NCBI GenBank assembly: GCA_004519485.1
Contig: CP038116.1
Location: forward strand, 62,001-126,000
Length of the DNA stretch: 64,000 bases
From: Nannochloropsis oceanica
Taxonomy: Eukaryota; Sar; Eustigmatophyceae; Eustigmatales; Monodopsidaceae
Direction: 5' to 3'
In this document: positions 54,311 through 64,000 of the stretch, piece by piece
How positions within the stretch are numbered: the stretch's first letter is position 1
Layout: every line of letters begins with the position of its first letter
Notes under the pieces: model-generated
Database searches by the model: none
The model's input: the letters and a program-made list of their open reading frames with translations, nothing else
What the model was told of the DNA's origin: nothing
Translations under genes and position numbers: made by a program

Positions 54311-55376
54311 ATGACGCAGATCGATGTGCCCAAGGCCCTTCAGCCTACGTAAGTAACCCTTTCTGTTTATTCTGGCGGTCTGTCGCCATCCCTCCCCTTC
54401 TTTCATCCCTCCTTCACACCATATTTATGACCATCTTGCACATCTCTTTCCCTCCTCTCCGCTCCTGTCAACTGTCTCCTACCACCCTCCAACATGCATA
54501 TGTCGAACCCCTTCCCGACTCCCTCCCTCCATTCCCTCTCCTGCAAAACATCACAGGGACCAGGACATGCACAAGCTGGTGTATGCCTCTGTGCACATCG
54601 GCACCAAGAATTCTGACAAGCTGATGGAGCCGTACATCTGGCGTCGACGTGTGGACAACACCTACGTCCTCAACCTTGGCAAGACCTGGGAGAAACTTGT
54701 ACTGGCCGCCCGCGTCATCGTAGCTATCGAGAACCCGAAAGACGTCATTGCCATCTCTGCTCGACCTTACGGCCAGCGCGCTGTGCTCAAATTTGCGCAG
54801 TACACAGGTGCTCAGTCCATTGCTGGGCGATTCACGCCCGGGACCTTCACAAACCAGATCACGAAGCAATTTCGCGAGCCGCGTCTGTTGGTGGTGACTG
54901 ACCCCCGAACCGACTCCCAGTCGGTGCATGAGGCCTCGTATGTGAACGTGCCCGTTATTGCCTTTGCCGACTCGGACTCCCCGTTGCAATACGTGGATAT
55001 CGCCATTCCGGGGAACAACAAGGGTCGTCTCTCGATTGGCCTGTTGTACTGGCTTTTGGCGCGGGAGGTGCTGCGTCTGCGAGGCACCATCAGCAGGACG
55101 GAAGAGTGGGATGTGCCCGTGGATCTGTTTTTCTACCGCGAGCCCGATGAGATCGAGAAAGAAGAGGACAAGCCCGCAGCCTTCGCCACCGAGCCGGAGA
55201 TGCCTGACGCGGCACCCGTCGCCCCTGGTGTGGATGACTTTGGCGTGGTGGGCGCGGGTGTCGTGCCTTCCTACGGTGAGCCTGTATCGGCCTCGTGGGA
55301 TGGGGCAGCGGCGCCTGTGGATCAGGCCGGGGCATCTTCTTGGGAGCAACCGACAGAGAGCGGATGGACAAATTGA
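54311..55376 (+). CDS. RPSA: 40S ribosomal protein SA (uS2)
   Basis: Exon 1 (54311-54348, 13 codons) joins exon 2 (54557-55376) in phase 2 to give 285 residues, the usual length for eukaryotic uS2. The fold marks are H-I-G-T-K-N at the start, [35 protein letters not shown] and F[16 protein letters not shown]. The eukaryote-specific C-terminus is acidic and ends with W-containing repeats (…[13 protein letters not shown]). A very short first exon followed by a pyrimidine-rich intron is common for ribosomal protein genes. The protein is needed for 40S maturation. Confidence 0.97.
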
Positions 55377-57084
55377 GGGGGGAGGGAGGAAAGGGTGGCG
55401 ATTGAGCCGACATGGCTGGTGGTGCCGCTGCGGTGATGGCTGGTCGAGGTCGAGGGGGGAAGGAGTGTGGGGAGGAGGGTATGACCTTTGAAAAGGGGAC
55501 GGAGAATAGGATAGAGAAGGGGAAGAGGTGGTGCGTCAAGCGACAGAGAAAAGGCGGTGAAGTCTGACCCTTGAAATTTCGATCGCATGGTCAAGAAATG
55601 GAGAGGAGGATAATGAAGGGGAAAAAGGAAAAGACAAGAACCCTTTTCGAAAACCCGCCGTTTTTTGTTCTCCTGAACGTAATTTATTTTATTTTTTTGT
55701 GCTCTATGTCGATGAAGGCGTTGTGCGGCTGGGTGTCCAGATATGCTCTCTAAACGTCGAGACTACCGGAAAGACTGAAGCTGGACGTGAAAGAGAGAGA
55801 TGAAAAAACTCAAAGCAAAAGATGGGATCTTTTTGGTTTTGTGATGTGTGCGTCCTTGTGTATGCAGGCTAGCTGACTTAAGGAATTCGGTCTTCGACTT
55901 TTAGTTGTTGGTGGTGGTGTTGTCCTCTTACTGTGCATTGCTCTCACTCTCTTTCTTTCCCCCTCATTCTCGGTGTGACTCTCTCTCCCTCGCTGCGTCA
56001 CTCTCTCTCCTTTTCTGTTGAATTATCTGTCTTCCTCTTCTCCGTCTCTCTTTTGAGACACCGTCATTCTCTGATGCTCGTATCCTCCCTCTCCCTCCTT
56101 CCCTTTCTTCCTGCCTTCCTCGGTGTCTGTCATCTATTCACTAGCGAACGCGACTAGATTCTGAAGCTATTTTTTCCCAATGCACCTCCTCTGGATGGGC
56201 TCTTCTCTTACTCTCTATATCTGTGAGTCTGTGTGTCTGCGTGCGCGTCGATCAAAGAAAGATGCTTCACACATGCCTTCATTCCTTCCCCAGCGGCCTC
56301 GTCCTCGTCCTCGTCCTCGTCCTCTCGGGCTATGTTATTCTTGGTTGCTGCTTCCCGTCAAGCCCTACTACCATCTCTCCCTCCCTAGCTTCTTGCCTGC
56401 CTTCATGTGCGCACCTAAATCTGTATTCGTATCTACTGAATGAACCATGAAGACTCACATATAATGAATTACTGGCTTGGTGAAAAGATAGTTGACGCCA
56501 CATGCCGCTATCCCTGCCGTCATTAATTCCAGAAACGCCCGAAGAGAAGGGGGCCATGAAGGAGGCAGTGATGAGTCAGCACGAACCATGCGCAACATTT
56601 TGGCGATTGAATCAAAGAGGTGCACACTCGCAAACAGACACCGCCACATCTCTTCATTCTCCTCCTCGCCCGCTCAGAGGCAAATGCTGCATCCTCCCCA
56701 TCCTCATCCTACCCCTCCCTCATCCTACCCCTCCCTCAGTCTCTTTCCCTAACTTCTCCATTCTACTCCGCTTGCTTATATGTTGTGACATGCATGCTTC
56801 CCTCATATCCATCTCCTCCTCTTCTGTTTCATGTCTCCTGTTCTCTATACAAGTGAGGAGCAGCAAGAACCTCCTGCTCTCCTCCCCGCTCATCTTTCCC
56901 TCCTTATCCTTATCAATCTTTCACCCTCACGCAACCTGTGTCTCTTAAGTTGCATTAAATCTTTTCATCCCCTCAACCCATCGCATTCCACCCACAAACC
57001 CCGTGCACGAGCGTGTGCTCTGACTTTCACAAAACCATACCCCTCTCCCCTCCCTCCTTCCCTTCCTCTTCTCTTCGCCGAGGA
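55377..57084. other. Convergent 3' region, RPSA / SmG
   Basis: About 1.7 kb between converging stop codons. The right two thirds are pyrimidine-rich on the plus strand (TCTC and CCCTCC runs). Open frames there are short and without recognisable domains. I see no gene or RNA. Confidence 0.45.
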
Positions 57085-57519
57085 CTATAGCTTCTCCAGG
57101 CACTCGAACTGAACCACCGAATTTCCTCTTATCACCACCAAACCAATGTCGTTCTTGTCAGGCGATCCGTCATCCACCGTCTCGTCCAACACAATGTTCA
57201 TGAACTGATCAAAGCCGCGTAGTACACCAGTTACCTGTGAGTGAGGAAGGAGTTAGGGGGCAGTGAATGAGAATGCTCATATCAGCAGATAGGTGCACCG
57301 CGTCTCTGCTGCATTTGCTTAAGCATCACTTCCCTACCCGTCATATACACCGCCCCCCGGCCATCGTCTGTCTGGAGTCCGTCCTCCCCACTCCGACGAA
57401 ACCCCCCAAGGTAGACGACCTCTCCCTCCCTCCCTGCCTACCTTGCGATTGCCATTCAGCTTGAATGCTAGCTTCTTGTCCAAGTACTTTTTGAGATCTG
57501 GTCCGCCTGTCTTGCTCAT
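57085..57519 (-). CDS. SNRPG: Small nuclear ribonucleoprotein SmG
   Basis: Two exons on the minus strand, 57519-57442 and 57234-57085, join in phase 0 to 75 residues, the normal SmG length. SmG is one of seven core proteins in the ring on U1, U2, U4 and U5 snRNAs. The Sm1 motif reads LDKKLAFKLNGNRKVTGVLRG across the junction and continues F-D-Q-F-M-N-I-V-L-D-E; the Sm2 motif is I-R-G-N-S-V-V near the end. The start MSKTGGPDLKKYLDKKL is close to animal and plant SmG, which separates it from LSm7. The gene is small and was reconstructed from splice sites GTAGGC and CACAG. Confidence 0.95.
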
Positions 57520-59537
57520 TGTCTACTGCGTATTCCTGAAAGTGAATCGAGTAGATGCCGATGTGACTGACTGCTGGATGTGGTTGCTGTGACCGCTGCT
57601 GCTCCCTTCTTTCTCTCTTGTCGAAGTGTTCGCCGGCCTGTGTAATGGAGGGAGAGAGGGAAGGAGTTGGGCAGGAGTAAGTGGGTGGCACATTGGTTGG
57701 CTCCGCCCTCAGAAAATGCAAGGAATCTACCGCCCTTCGCCTCGCTCTCGCGCCGCCGAGTCCCGACAACCACCCGTTGACTTTTCGATGGAGGATCGCG
57801 ACCCACGACAGCTGGAGCGAGTAGTGAGACTCCTGTAAATAGTGGACATTGACTATTGAGGTACACTGAGGGACACAAAGCAGGAAGGTCATCCCTTGTC
57901 CTGTTTTGCTTTGCTGCGCTTTCGCTTCCGATAGTCATCGCAGGCCGCCCGTTCGTCTCAGGCCGGATTGCTATGAAGCAGCGCACGGCCATCACAACAC
58001 GAGGGACAAGCAGACAAGTGGGTCGTGTCAATTTGCTGAGCACCATCAGCCTGCATGCAAACAAACAGCATAAGTAGACACGACAACCACTCAGAACGAT
58101 TGAAAAGTCATTTACCTTGTATACTATTGACACACAAAGGCAGACTGACTCCTCGCATCCTTCCACTTCGTTTCTTCATCGTATTCTCCGCACCCGCCGC
58201 AGGAGAACTTTCACACGCGGTTGTGAACGTTCCTGCAGCAAATCTTGACGGATGTTTCGAGGCAGAGGATCCCTGAGAAAAGTGTCCATCAAAACTCGTG
58301 GTTTGGCCCGCCATTCTCACGCTTTTGTAATGGCTTCAGAGGCGTGTGTGTGGGTGGTTGGTGTGTTTTGGTAATGGAAGGGTGCTGCCGGCTTGAACAT
58401 CCTTGGTCTTGGCTAAAAACTGCCACTAGGAGAAGTAAAAACTGAGATTGTGGGATCACCAAATGCCCATAAAATGAAATTGGGAATATTTTTGCTCGAA
58501 ATTGTTGTTGTTGTGCCATCTTGTGCTTGATTTGTCGTCCAAAATCGAGTTGTAGAACTTCTGAAGGCGGCGATGCACAACAAACATCCAAGGTAGGAAA
58601 AATGAGTTACTTTCGAGAGAAGAAGAGCAACGCAGTCTTGCCCGAAGCCTCTACTGCACCACTTGTATCCTCACCAGACCGACCATGCGTCCTGTCCGCA
58701 ACACCTCCGTTCCTTTTGTGCATATCCACTCAAGACTGTCGTGGCCTTGTGCATGAATTGTATGGTGTGGGACGGGTCTCTTGGTCGCCCCGCAAACCCT
58801 AAGCAGCATTCAAACCCAGGAGAGTGAAGAAGGGTGCCTTTTTTAGCTGCTTAAACACCTCGACTCACCAATTCATGCCCTGGTTCCGCCCAGAGAATGC
58901 TGTTATGCTTCTTCTATCAACCATCTTTCATAGGGCGTCTAAGTCAGCCAAAGCGTGGTTCGGCTCTAAGGGCGCAGCGAAAGCTGTCGTCGTTGCTTGC
59001 GCACGAGCTTCATCATGCCCTTTGGCTTTGTTAGTTATCGCGTTGCCCTTGTCAAATATGTTCATGGAACCTTTCCTTGCAACCTCGCATTATTTCCCGA
59101 GATCTTGGGCAAAGGATGCGTGTGGATAGGAGAGGCATGGGTCTTGTAAATGGCCTTGTTTTGGCCACTTGTGTGGATGGGTTCGTGTTGGTCTCCATCT
59201 CCGGGTATCCGACGGGCAGGTTTTAGACGCTTTCGCGTGCGGGAACTCAAGTTCACGACCCAATATTATGTTTTCCTTTATCAATACAATATACAGATCG
59301 AAAATTGCGTCCCAATCCATACAGCAACGACGCTGACATTCTCCGTGGCGCCCTCGCGGCCCTTGGGCCTCCCCCCACCACGGTTAGCAGCAGCAGGGCT
59401 TCTATTCGTCGCCGTCGCACAGCTTAAGCAGGATTAGCGGCAGCAGCGACAACAATACGTCTTCGCTCTAAGCAGAAAGACAAAGCCGCCTGTGAGTTAC
59501 CAAGGCAGTCACCAGCGACAGCATCGCCAAGACAACC
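57520..59537. other. Divergent intergenic region, SmG / Enhancer-of-polycomb-like
   Basis: About 2 kb between divergent starts, the longest gene-free divergent interval here. Open frames (for example minus-strand 57516-58166) show no domain. Non-coding RNA cannot be excluded but none is recognised. Confidence 0.4.
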
Positions 59538-61445
59538 ATGAAGCGTGAAGTCAAAGTCCGCACAGTCGACATCTGGAAGGCTCTTCCCGTCGTCCGCTCT
59601 TTGGAAGATGCGGAGCAACGCGGCAATAACGGCGACGATGATGACGACCTTATGCAGCAGCAAGCCCCAGCACCCCGAATTCGTGGACTCGAGCGCTCGT
59701 CCAGCACTAGCAATAATGGAACCCCTGCTCCTGCCAGTCTCGAAAGTGCCAAAAGCATTACGGCAACAGGCCTGGCTCAGCCGAAAGCCAAAGAGATCCC
59801 CGTCCCGCAAATAGATACTTCGGCGGAATATGATAGTGTCATGGTGGAGGCTTCATTTAAGCTGCCGGAGTCGTATATCCGCACGAAGAAACTCCCACTC
59901 CTCCCCCCCGGGGTCGAGATTGAGGGATTAGAGTACAATTTAGAGTTTGAGGACGAAGAGTGGTTGAGTGGGCATAAGGTCATTGGCCCGAGCGGTGAGA
60001 TGGCCGGGGCGCTTGATGCGGATAGGATGGAGAAGATGATGGATGAGCTTGAGAAGGTTACAGGGGCAGGCGAGACCACATCTCTTGCAGACGCGGAGTC
60101 CGTGCTGGAAGCACGGTTGGGCATGCAACCAATCGGGTCAAACAAGACGGTGATTGCGGAGGTGTGGGGGTACTGGGCGGCGAAACGCGCGAGATTAAAA
60201 AAGCCATTACTGCGACGGTTTTGGCCTATTACGTCCATTAATGACTCAAACCCCCATTTGGTCTTTAGGCCCCGTGAGAAGGAAAAGTATAAGCTGCGGA
60301 AGCATCGAAAGAACGATGGGGAGGCTTATCGACGCTTGCAGTTGTTAAGGAGGGATTTCGGGCAGGTGCAACATCTGCTTAATATGGTCAGAAAACGGGA
60401 GCAAGTCAAGCTGGCCAGGCTCAAGCTGCAGGAGGAGCAGTACCTGCAGACTATTGCTGAGATGTGCGGGCAGGCACGCAAACCGAAGATACCGAAGGAA
60501 TCGATGTATACAGGGAGGGAGGGTGGAGGGGGAGGGGACTTCAAGCTCAAGATTCGCTTGCCCTCCATGGGATTGGTCATAGGGGAGGACGGACGACCGA
60601 GGAAGAAGCGAGTGAGAGACGAGATGGAGGGGATGGAAGCTGGAGGAGGAGGAGGGCGACGAGGACAGGTCGCTGTGGAACTGAACCCTGAGCAGGAGCG
60701 GTTGCGGAAGTCGGTCGCGTGTGGGTTCAGGGAGAGGGAGGCTGCGATGGCCACGCCTGATTACTTGCCTTCGTTTATGGAAGAGTTCAAATTTCGGCAT
60801 CAGGGGCTTGAAACGCTTCCGCCGGCGCATCGGACGAACAAATCATTCTTGCCGTTTGCAGATGAGGCGTCCACGACGTATACCTGGCGGGCATCGAGGC
60901 GGGGGCAGGGAGGAAAGATTGGGCACGTACGCAGTGGGTTGGTGGCGGCGCCGCGCTGTCCTCCGATTGATTATGACGGGGAGGAAGACACGAGTGTACG
61001 GTATCGGTGTCGGGCGCGCTTGGCAAGAGGGGGTAGGATTGTGTTTGACCGAGTTCCGATTGCCCCGGGCTTGCCCGCGCCCTTGACATTGGCGGTTGGA
61101 GAAGGAGTAGAGGGAGGAGCCGCAGCAGCGGCGAGCGAGGAGGAGAATCCAGCGGCGGTCGATTCGACAAGGATGTCATTAGGCTCTTCGGTATTGTTGA
61201 GTGCAGGGACCAAAATCCCGCATCTGGATAAATATCCGACAGTGGACTTGGTGGCTGGCTCGCTATTCCAATACCCCAAACGTTATCGAGAAATCAGCCA
61301 GCTGCTTGATGACAACGAGGAGGAGGTGTTGGAGATAAATCCCGCAGCGCCTTCGGATCCGGACTCGTTTTTGGCCCTGCCGCCGCGACCAAAGCCTCCT
61401 GAGACGGATGCGGTGGTAACTTTGAGATTTGCTTTACCGGTCTAA
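59538..61445 (+). CDS. EPL1: Enhancer of polycomb-like protein (NuA4/TIP60 complex subunit)
   Basis: Single exon, 635 residues. The EPcA domain covers about residues 85-310. It contains LPLLPPGVEIEGLEYNL with D-E-E-W-L near 138, V-I-A-E-V-W-G-Y-W-A-A-K-R-x-R-L-K-K-P-L-L-R-R-F-W-P, and the block D-x-NPHLVFRPREKEKYKLRKH ending R-K-N-D-G-E-A-Y-R-R-L-Q-L-L-R-R-D-F-G-Q-V. This block is the hallmark of EPL1/EPC proteins and is shared with BRPF proteins. EPL1 holds the acetyltransferase Esa1/Tip60 and Ing/Eaf6 subunits on the nucleosome. No PHD fingers or bromodomain are present, which favours EPL1 over BRPF. The C-terminal 300 residues are less conserved. The ATG at 59538 begins M-K-R-E-V-K-V-R, close to the family's N-terminal start. 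Confidence 0.9.
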   Translation: MKREVKVRTVDIWKALPVVRSLEDAEQRGNNGDDDDDLMQQQAPAPRIRGLERSSSTSNNGTPAPASLESAKSITATGLAQPKAKEIPVPQIDTSAEYDSVMVEASFKLPESYIRTKKLPLLPPGVEIEGLEYNLEFEDEEWLSGHKVIGPSGEMAGALDADRMEKMMDELEKVTGAGETTSLADAESVLEARLGMQPIGSNKTVIAEVWGYWAAKRARLKKPLLRRFWPITSINDSNPHLVFRPREKEKYKLRKHRKNDGEAYRRLQLLRRDFGQVQHLLNMVRKREQVKLARLKLQEEQYLQTIAEMCGQARKPKIPKESMYTGREGGGGGDFKLKIRLPSMGLVIGEDGRPRKKRVRDEMEGMEAGGGGGRRGQVAVELNPEQERLRKSVACGFREREAAMATPDYLPSFMEEFKFRHQGLETLPPAHRTNKSFLPFADEASTTYTWRASRRGQGGKIGHVRSGLVAAPRCPPIDYDGEEDTSVRYRCRARLARGGRIVFDRVPIAPGLPAPLTLAVGEGVEGGAAAAASEEENPAAVDSTRMSLGSSVLLSAGTKIPHLDKYPTVDLVAGSLFQYPKRYREISQLLDDNEEEVLEINPAAPSDPDSFLALPPRPKPPETDAVVTLRFALPV

Positions 61446-61885
61446 GCAAAGGGACTGAAGTAAGAGGTGATGGAGGAGGAGATAGTATCAGAGGGAACGG
61501 TGCATTTGAAACTATCTCGTAAGAAAAAGCAACACATGACTCCTAGAAAGTATTGGGATGTTTATTTTTATTTTTTGTATTCATTTTTTATGTCTGCACC
61601 CATTGGATGGAAAGTTTGTCGTTTGTCGTGTAATCACAGCCTATCCTGCGGGCGCATCCGTGTGGCAGAGTAGCGGCAGCTGCAACTGCTTCTGCTGCTC
61701 CTGTAGCATGCGCAATCATAAGCGTGAAAAGGAGTGCAGCATGTGTTTTTGGTGGATTCGCTATGTACGTATACACATGGTTGCTTTAATCGATTTGCTT
61801 CTACTTTCTTCCCTTCCTCTCCCTCCCCCCCTTCCCTTCCTCTCCCTCCCCCCCTTCCCTTCCACGCTCCCCTCCCTTCTTCTAG
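61446..61885. other. Convergent 3' region, EPL1 / UBE2J
   Basis: 440 bases between converging stop codons, AT-rich near 61555-61590 and with duplicated CCCTCC/CTTCCC blocks at 61810-61865. No gene. Confidence 0.4.
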
Positions 61886-62998
61886 TTATCCTGACAACCG
61901 CAATATTATCGCCAGCACCCCCAACGTGATACTCACACAAATTAGAAGCAACGACAAACTTGGCTCTACTTCCTCCCTCCCCACCTTTTGTCTTGCCCGC
62001 CCTCCACCTGCCTCCCCTCCACCCACCCTTTCAAATAGCCCCCCCAAAAGCCCTACTCCCCCACCCTCCGCACCTCCCTCTCCATTCTCTTCCCTCTTCT
62101 TCCTCCGCTCCTCTTCTTCCTCTACGAATTCCGGAAACAACTGCACAAATACCGAATTTGTCAGATTAAACGCCATAGTCCCTTGCGCCAATTTTCGTTT
62201 TTGGGCGGCGCTGGTTTCGATGCTCCCGAGGGTCGGCGCGGAGTCAAGCATGAAGGCCTGCAGACCCATGAGAATGGTACTGACAGACCACATAGGGTTC
62301 CATGTCTCGGGATGGAAGTCGGACCTAGGAAGGTAGAGAAAGAGGGAGGGAGGGAGGGAGGAAGCGCAGGAGCAGGAGGGTGGACTTAAATACGCGGTAG
62401 GCACAATTATGACATCGGGAAAACGGTAAAGCCAGAAAAATGTGGGGAAAAAAGAGTTTGTCAAATCGCATACATTGAGAGGCAGAGGCGTGTGTTAGGC
62501 TTGAAGCGACCGGACGGGGTGAGCATCAGAATGGAGGGAGGCTTGAGGGGGTATTCAGGCGGAAACTTGAGCTTGCCGTGGTAGTAGCCGCCTTCATACG
62601 GGCTGCCCCTGGCCCCCTTTAGAACGTAGTGCCAAATAAGGATGTTGCTGTTGAGAGCAGGAGGAGGAAAGGACCACAGGGAAGGCATAAGCATTGTTAT
62701 TGTATTAGAGAGACAGGCTCTTGTTCAACGGTGCCGTATAGCGATGCTGCTACTTTGTCTGCGCGCTGCTACGAGGGTTTGAGCGCCACACTTAACGTAT
62801 ATATATATCCACCAAAATACGCATGCCCGCTCGCCCATACAAGTCGTCCATACATGCGTGGAGTCAGCAAAACACAGAGATTAAAACACACCAAGCGACT
62901 AACCTTTCTAAGGGCCGGGCTGTTATGTTCTCTACCGGGTCCCGCTGTAGCGCCACGAGCTCCTTCCGGAGGCGTTTGGCAGACAAAGATGTGGCCAT
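61886..62998 (-). CDS. UBE2J2: Tail-anchored ubiquitin-conjugating enzyme E2 J-type (UBC6-like)
   Basis: Three exons on the minus strand, 62998-62904, 62647-62474 and 62324-61886, join in phase 2 twice to give 235 residues. The enzyme loads ubiquitin for degradation of ER proteins. The start [16 protein letters not shown] is that of the family. Then [26 protein letters not shown] and [12 protein letters not shown], with the catalytic Cys at 87. [11 protein letters not shown] and PTLGSIETS follow. The usual HPN of E2s is absent, and TPSGRF in its place is normal for the J class. A Glu/Gly/Arg-rich linker of about 55 residues leads to one C-terminal membrane helix ([21 protein letters not shown]) that anchors it in the ER. 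The J2 versus J1 assignment is by resemblance only. Confidence 0.94.
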
Positions 62999-63742
62999 GG
63001 GGACTAACACTGTGTAATGTGGGTAATGGTTGGCGTGAGAAGCGTGAGATCGATGATGTTGTGTGTCTTTTTGGGTGTAGCAGTAGCAGCATCATTTTTG
63101 TTGGCGAACGTGGTATGCAGGACTCGGAAGACCAAGCAAAGCAAGGTAGCAGCAGCAGAAGCAGCAGCAGCGGCGGCGAAGGCAGTTGCGGAGGCAGGAG
63201 CAGCAGCACCATTAGGCACGTTCTTGAGGCTGTGATTGTACGCGTGTTTGCGGAGGGAGTGCCGCTTTGTGGGCAGGCAGTAGAGGCATCCGAGACTTCC
63301 GGGTCAGCTTGGGTGCTCATCTCTGCTTTAAGTTTCACGGTTCACAGAGAACCTCGGCAAAAGCAAAACGCCAACGCTCCTGCAGGAACATAATGAGGCA
63401 CCCTTATGTGTTTACAAGCTAGTTTATCTTTTTCCATACTCTGTCTTGTTTTTTGCTGACCACGCATCATTCTTTCTTTACAACTGTTCCGCGCGTTGCC
63501 TCTCGGTCTCTGACTCCTTCACTTATCTAATTCTTCTTGATAGCCCCGTTCCGAAAGTCCGAAAGTATGGTGTTGATAAATAGGCAGTAGGAACGCGGCC
63601 TCCTTCGAGTTGCTCTTCCTGCATGGCCCCTGCTCAGCTTCGGACATACACTCTCTCCACACACGTACAATGGTCGACACGGCTTTATTTACCATTCTAC
63701 TCACCCTCCTTCCCCTTCTTCATACCTCTTCCTCTCCTCTAT
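62999..63742. other. Interval left of the acidic protein, with UBE2J promoter
   Basis: 744 bases from the UBE2J start to the stop of the right-edge gene. It contains the UBE2J promoter and a small open frame on the plus strand listed separately. The right half is AT/pyrimidine-rich and without features. Confidence 0.4.
63053..63235 (+). CDS. Possible small membrane protein, Ala-rich tail
   Basis: From the ATG at 63053 the frame gives 60 residues; an in-frame ATG at 63026 and a GTG at 63017 lie further up. It begins MMLCVFLGVAVAASFLLANV, a convincing signal peptide or single helix, followed by R-T-R-K-T-K and an Ala/Lys stretch ending P-L-G-T-F-L-R-L. The stop is at 63233-63235. It is transcribed away from the E2 gene, starting about 55 bases from that gene's ATG. 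No family is recognised. The Ala run is encoded by GCA/GCG triplets, so the frame may be only a product of a repeat. Confidence 0.3.
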   Translation: MMLCVFLGVAVAASFLLANVVCRTRKTKQSKVAAAEAAAAAAKAVAEAGAAAPLGTFLRL

Positions 63743-64000
63743 CTAAATACCAATAGGCACAACCCCGATCGCTTGCAATGACAAGGCGGCCGCCTCCTCG
63801 TCCTGCGGCTCCACCGGCGCCGAAGCCGCCAACTGGCCCTCCTCCACCTCCTCGTCCTCGTCCTCTCCCTCCTCTTCCCCCTCAATATCCTCCTCTACCT
63901 GCTCATCCTCCTCGTCATGCTGCTGTTGCTGACCCTTCCCCCGACCTTTCCCTCGTACGCGCCGTCCTACGCTTCCTCCCCTTCCTACCCCCCTTCCCCT
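63743..64000 (-). CDS. C-terminus of acidic low-complexity protein (continues past window)
   Basis: Reading from the right edge, the minus strand is open for 86 codons to a TAG at 63743-63745. The visible part is Arg/Gly/Lys-rich (R-V-R-G-K-G-R-G-K-G), then Q-Q-Q-Q-H, then strongly acidic (E/D runs), then A-A-A-L-S-L-Q-A-I-G-V-V-P-I-G-I at the end. A basic patch followed by an acidic tail is common in nuclear and chromatin proteins, but no domain is visible and the function is unknown. Confidence 0.45.
   Translation of the reverse strand, partial: RGRGVGRGGSVGRRVRGKGRGKGQQQQHDEEDEQVEEDIEGEEEGEDEDEEVEEGQLAASAPVEPQDEEAAALSLQAIGVVPIGI

Noticed and set aside
57516-58166. Minus-strand 216-codon frame upstream of SmG
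   Set aside because: It ends on top of the SmG start codon region and shows no domain.
62629-63393. Plus-strand 254-codon frame
   Set aside because: Runs antisense through UBE2J exons 1 and 2 and has no recognisable domain.

Overview
This is a window of nuclear DNA from a photosynthetic eukaryote with a secondary (red-lineage) plastid. A stramenopile alga of the eustigmatophyte type (Nannochloropsis/Microchloropsis) is my best guess. Three proteins start with a signal-peptide-like segment followed by a transit-peptide-like stretch, one of them carrying an ASAFVAP motif, which is the heterokont plastid-import pattern. Genes are dense and have few, short introns. Introns, UTRs and many coding regions are packed with GGGA/TCCC purine-pyrimidine runs and with poly-Ser, poly-Gln, poly-Gly and poly-Glu tracts. 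The organism call is inference; the gene models below rest on splice sites whose phases close exactly.

Layout from left to right. 0.2-1.9 kb: 3' part of a Tudor/chromo-barrel-like gene. 1.9-4.5 kb: gene-poor, with a (TG)n array, a tRNA-like element and a doubtful retroelement trace. 4.6-8.4 kb: P-type H+-ATPase. 9.9-11.8 kb: MFS transporter. 12.7-14.6 kb: TRM5 tRNA methyltransferase. 14.9-15.9 kb (-): plastid fibrillin. 16.3-19.6 kb (-): M1 aminopeptidase N with plastid leader. 19.9-20.4 kb: four-helix membrane protein resembling styrene-oxide isomerase. 20.9-28.2 kb (-): giant C-terminal-motor kinesin-14. 29.0-33.7 kb (+): second kinesin-14-like protein with an internal motor, head to head with the first. 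34.5-36.9 kb (-): choline-transporter-like protein. 37.4-41.6 kb (+): seven-exon coiled-coil protein with two KEN boxes. 42.1-48.5 kb (-): CPSF1/CPSF160. 50.3-51.6 kb (+): Fringe-like GT31 glycosyltransferase. 51.8-52.2 kb: composite (TTC)/(TTG) array. 52.3-53.8 kb (-): plastid shikimate kinase. 54.3-55.4 kb (+): ribosomal protein uS2/RPSA. 57.1-57.5 kb (-): SmG. 59.5-61.4 kb (+): Enhancer-of-polycomb-like. 61.9-63.0 kb (-): tail-anchored UBE2J-type E2. 63.7-64.0 kb (-): acidic C-terminus of a gene running off the window.

There is no operon logic. Genes are mostly arranged as divergent pairs sharing promoters and convergent pairs sharing 3' regions. The one functional grouping is cytoskeletal: two kinesin-14s from a common 741-bp promoter, followed after the transporter by a coiled-coil protein with cell-cycle degrons. 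The most interesting signals are a Cys-anchored 45-residue tandem repeat in the giant kinesin stalk, the G-rich 5' / C-rich 3' complementarity of many introns, and the StyC-like membrane protein.
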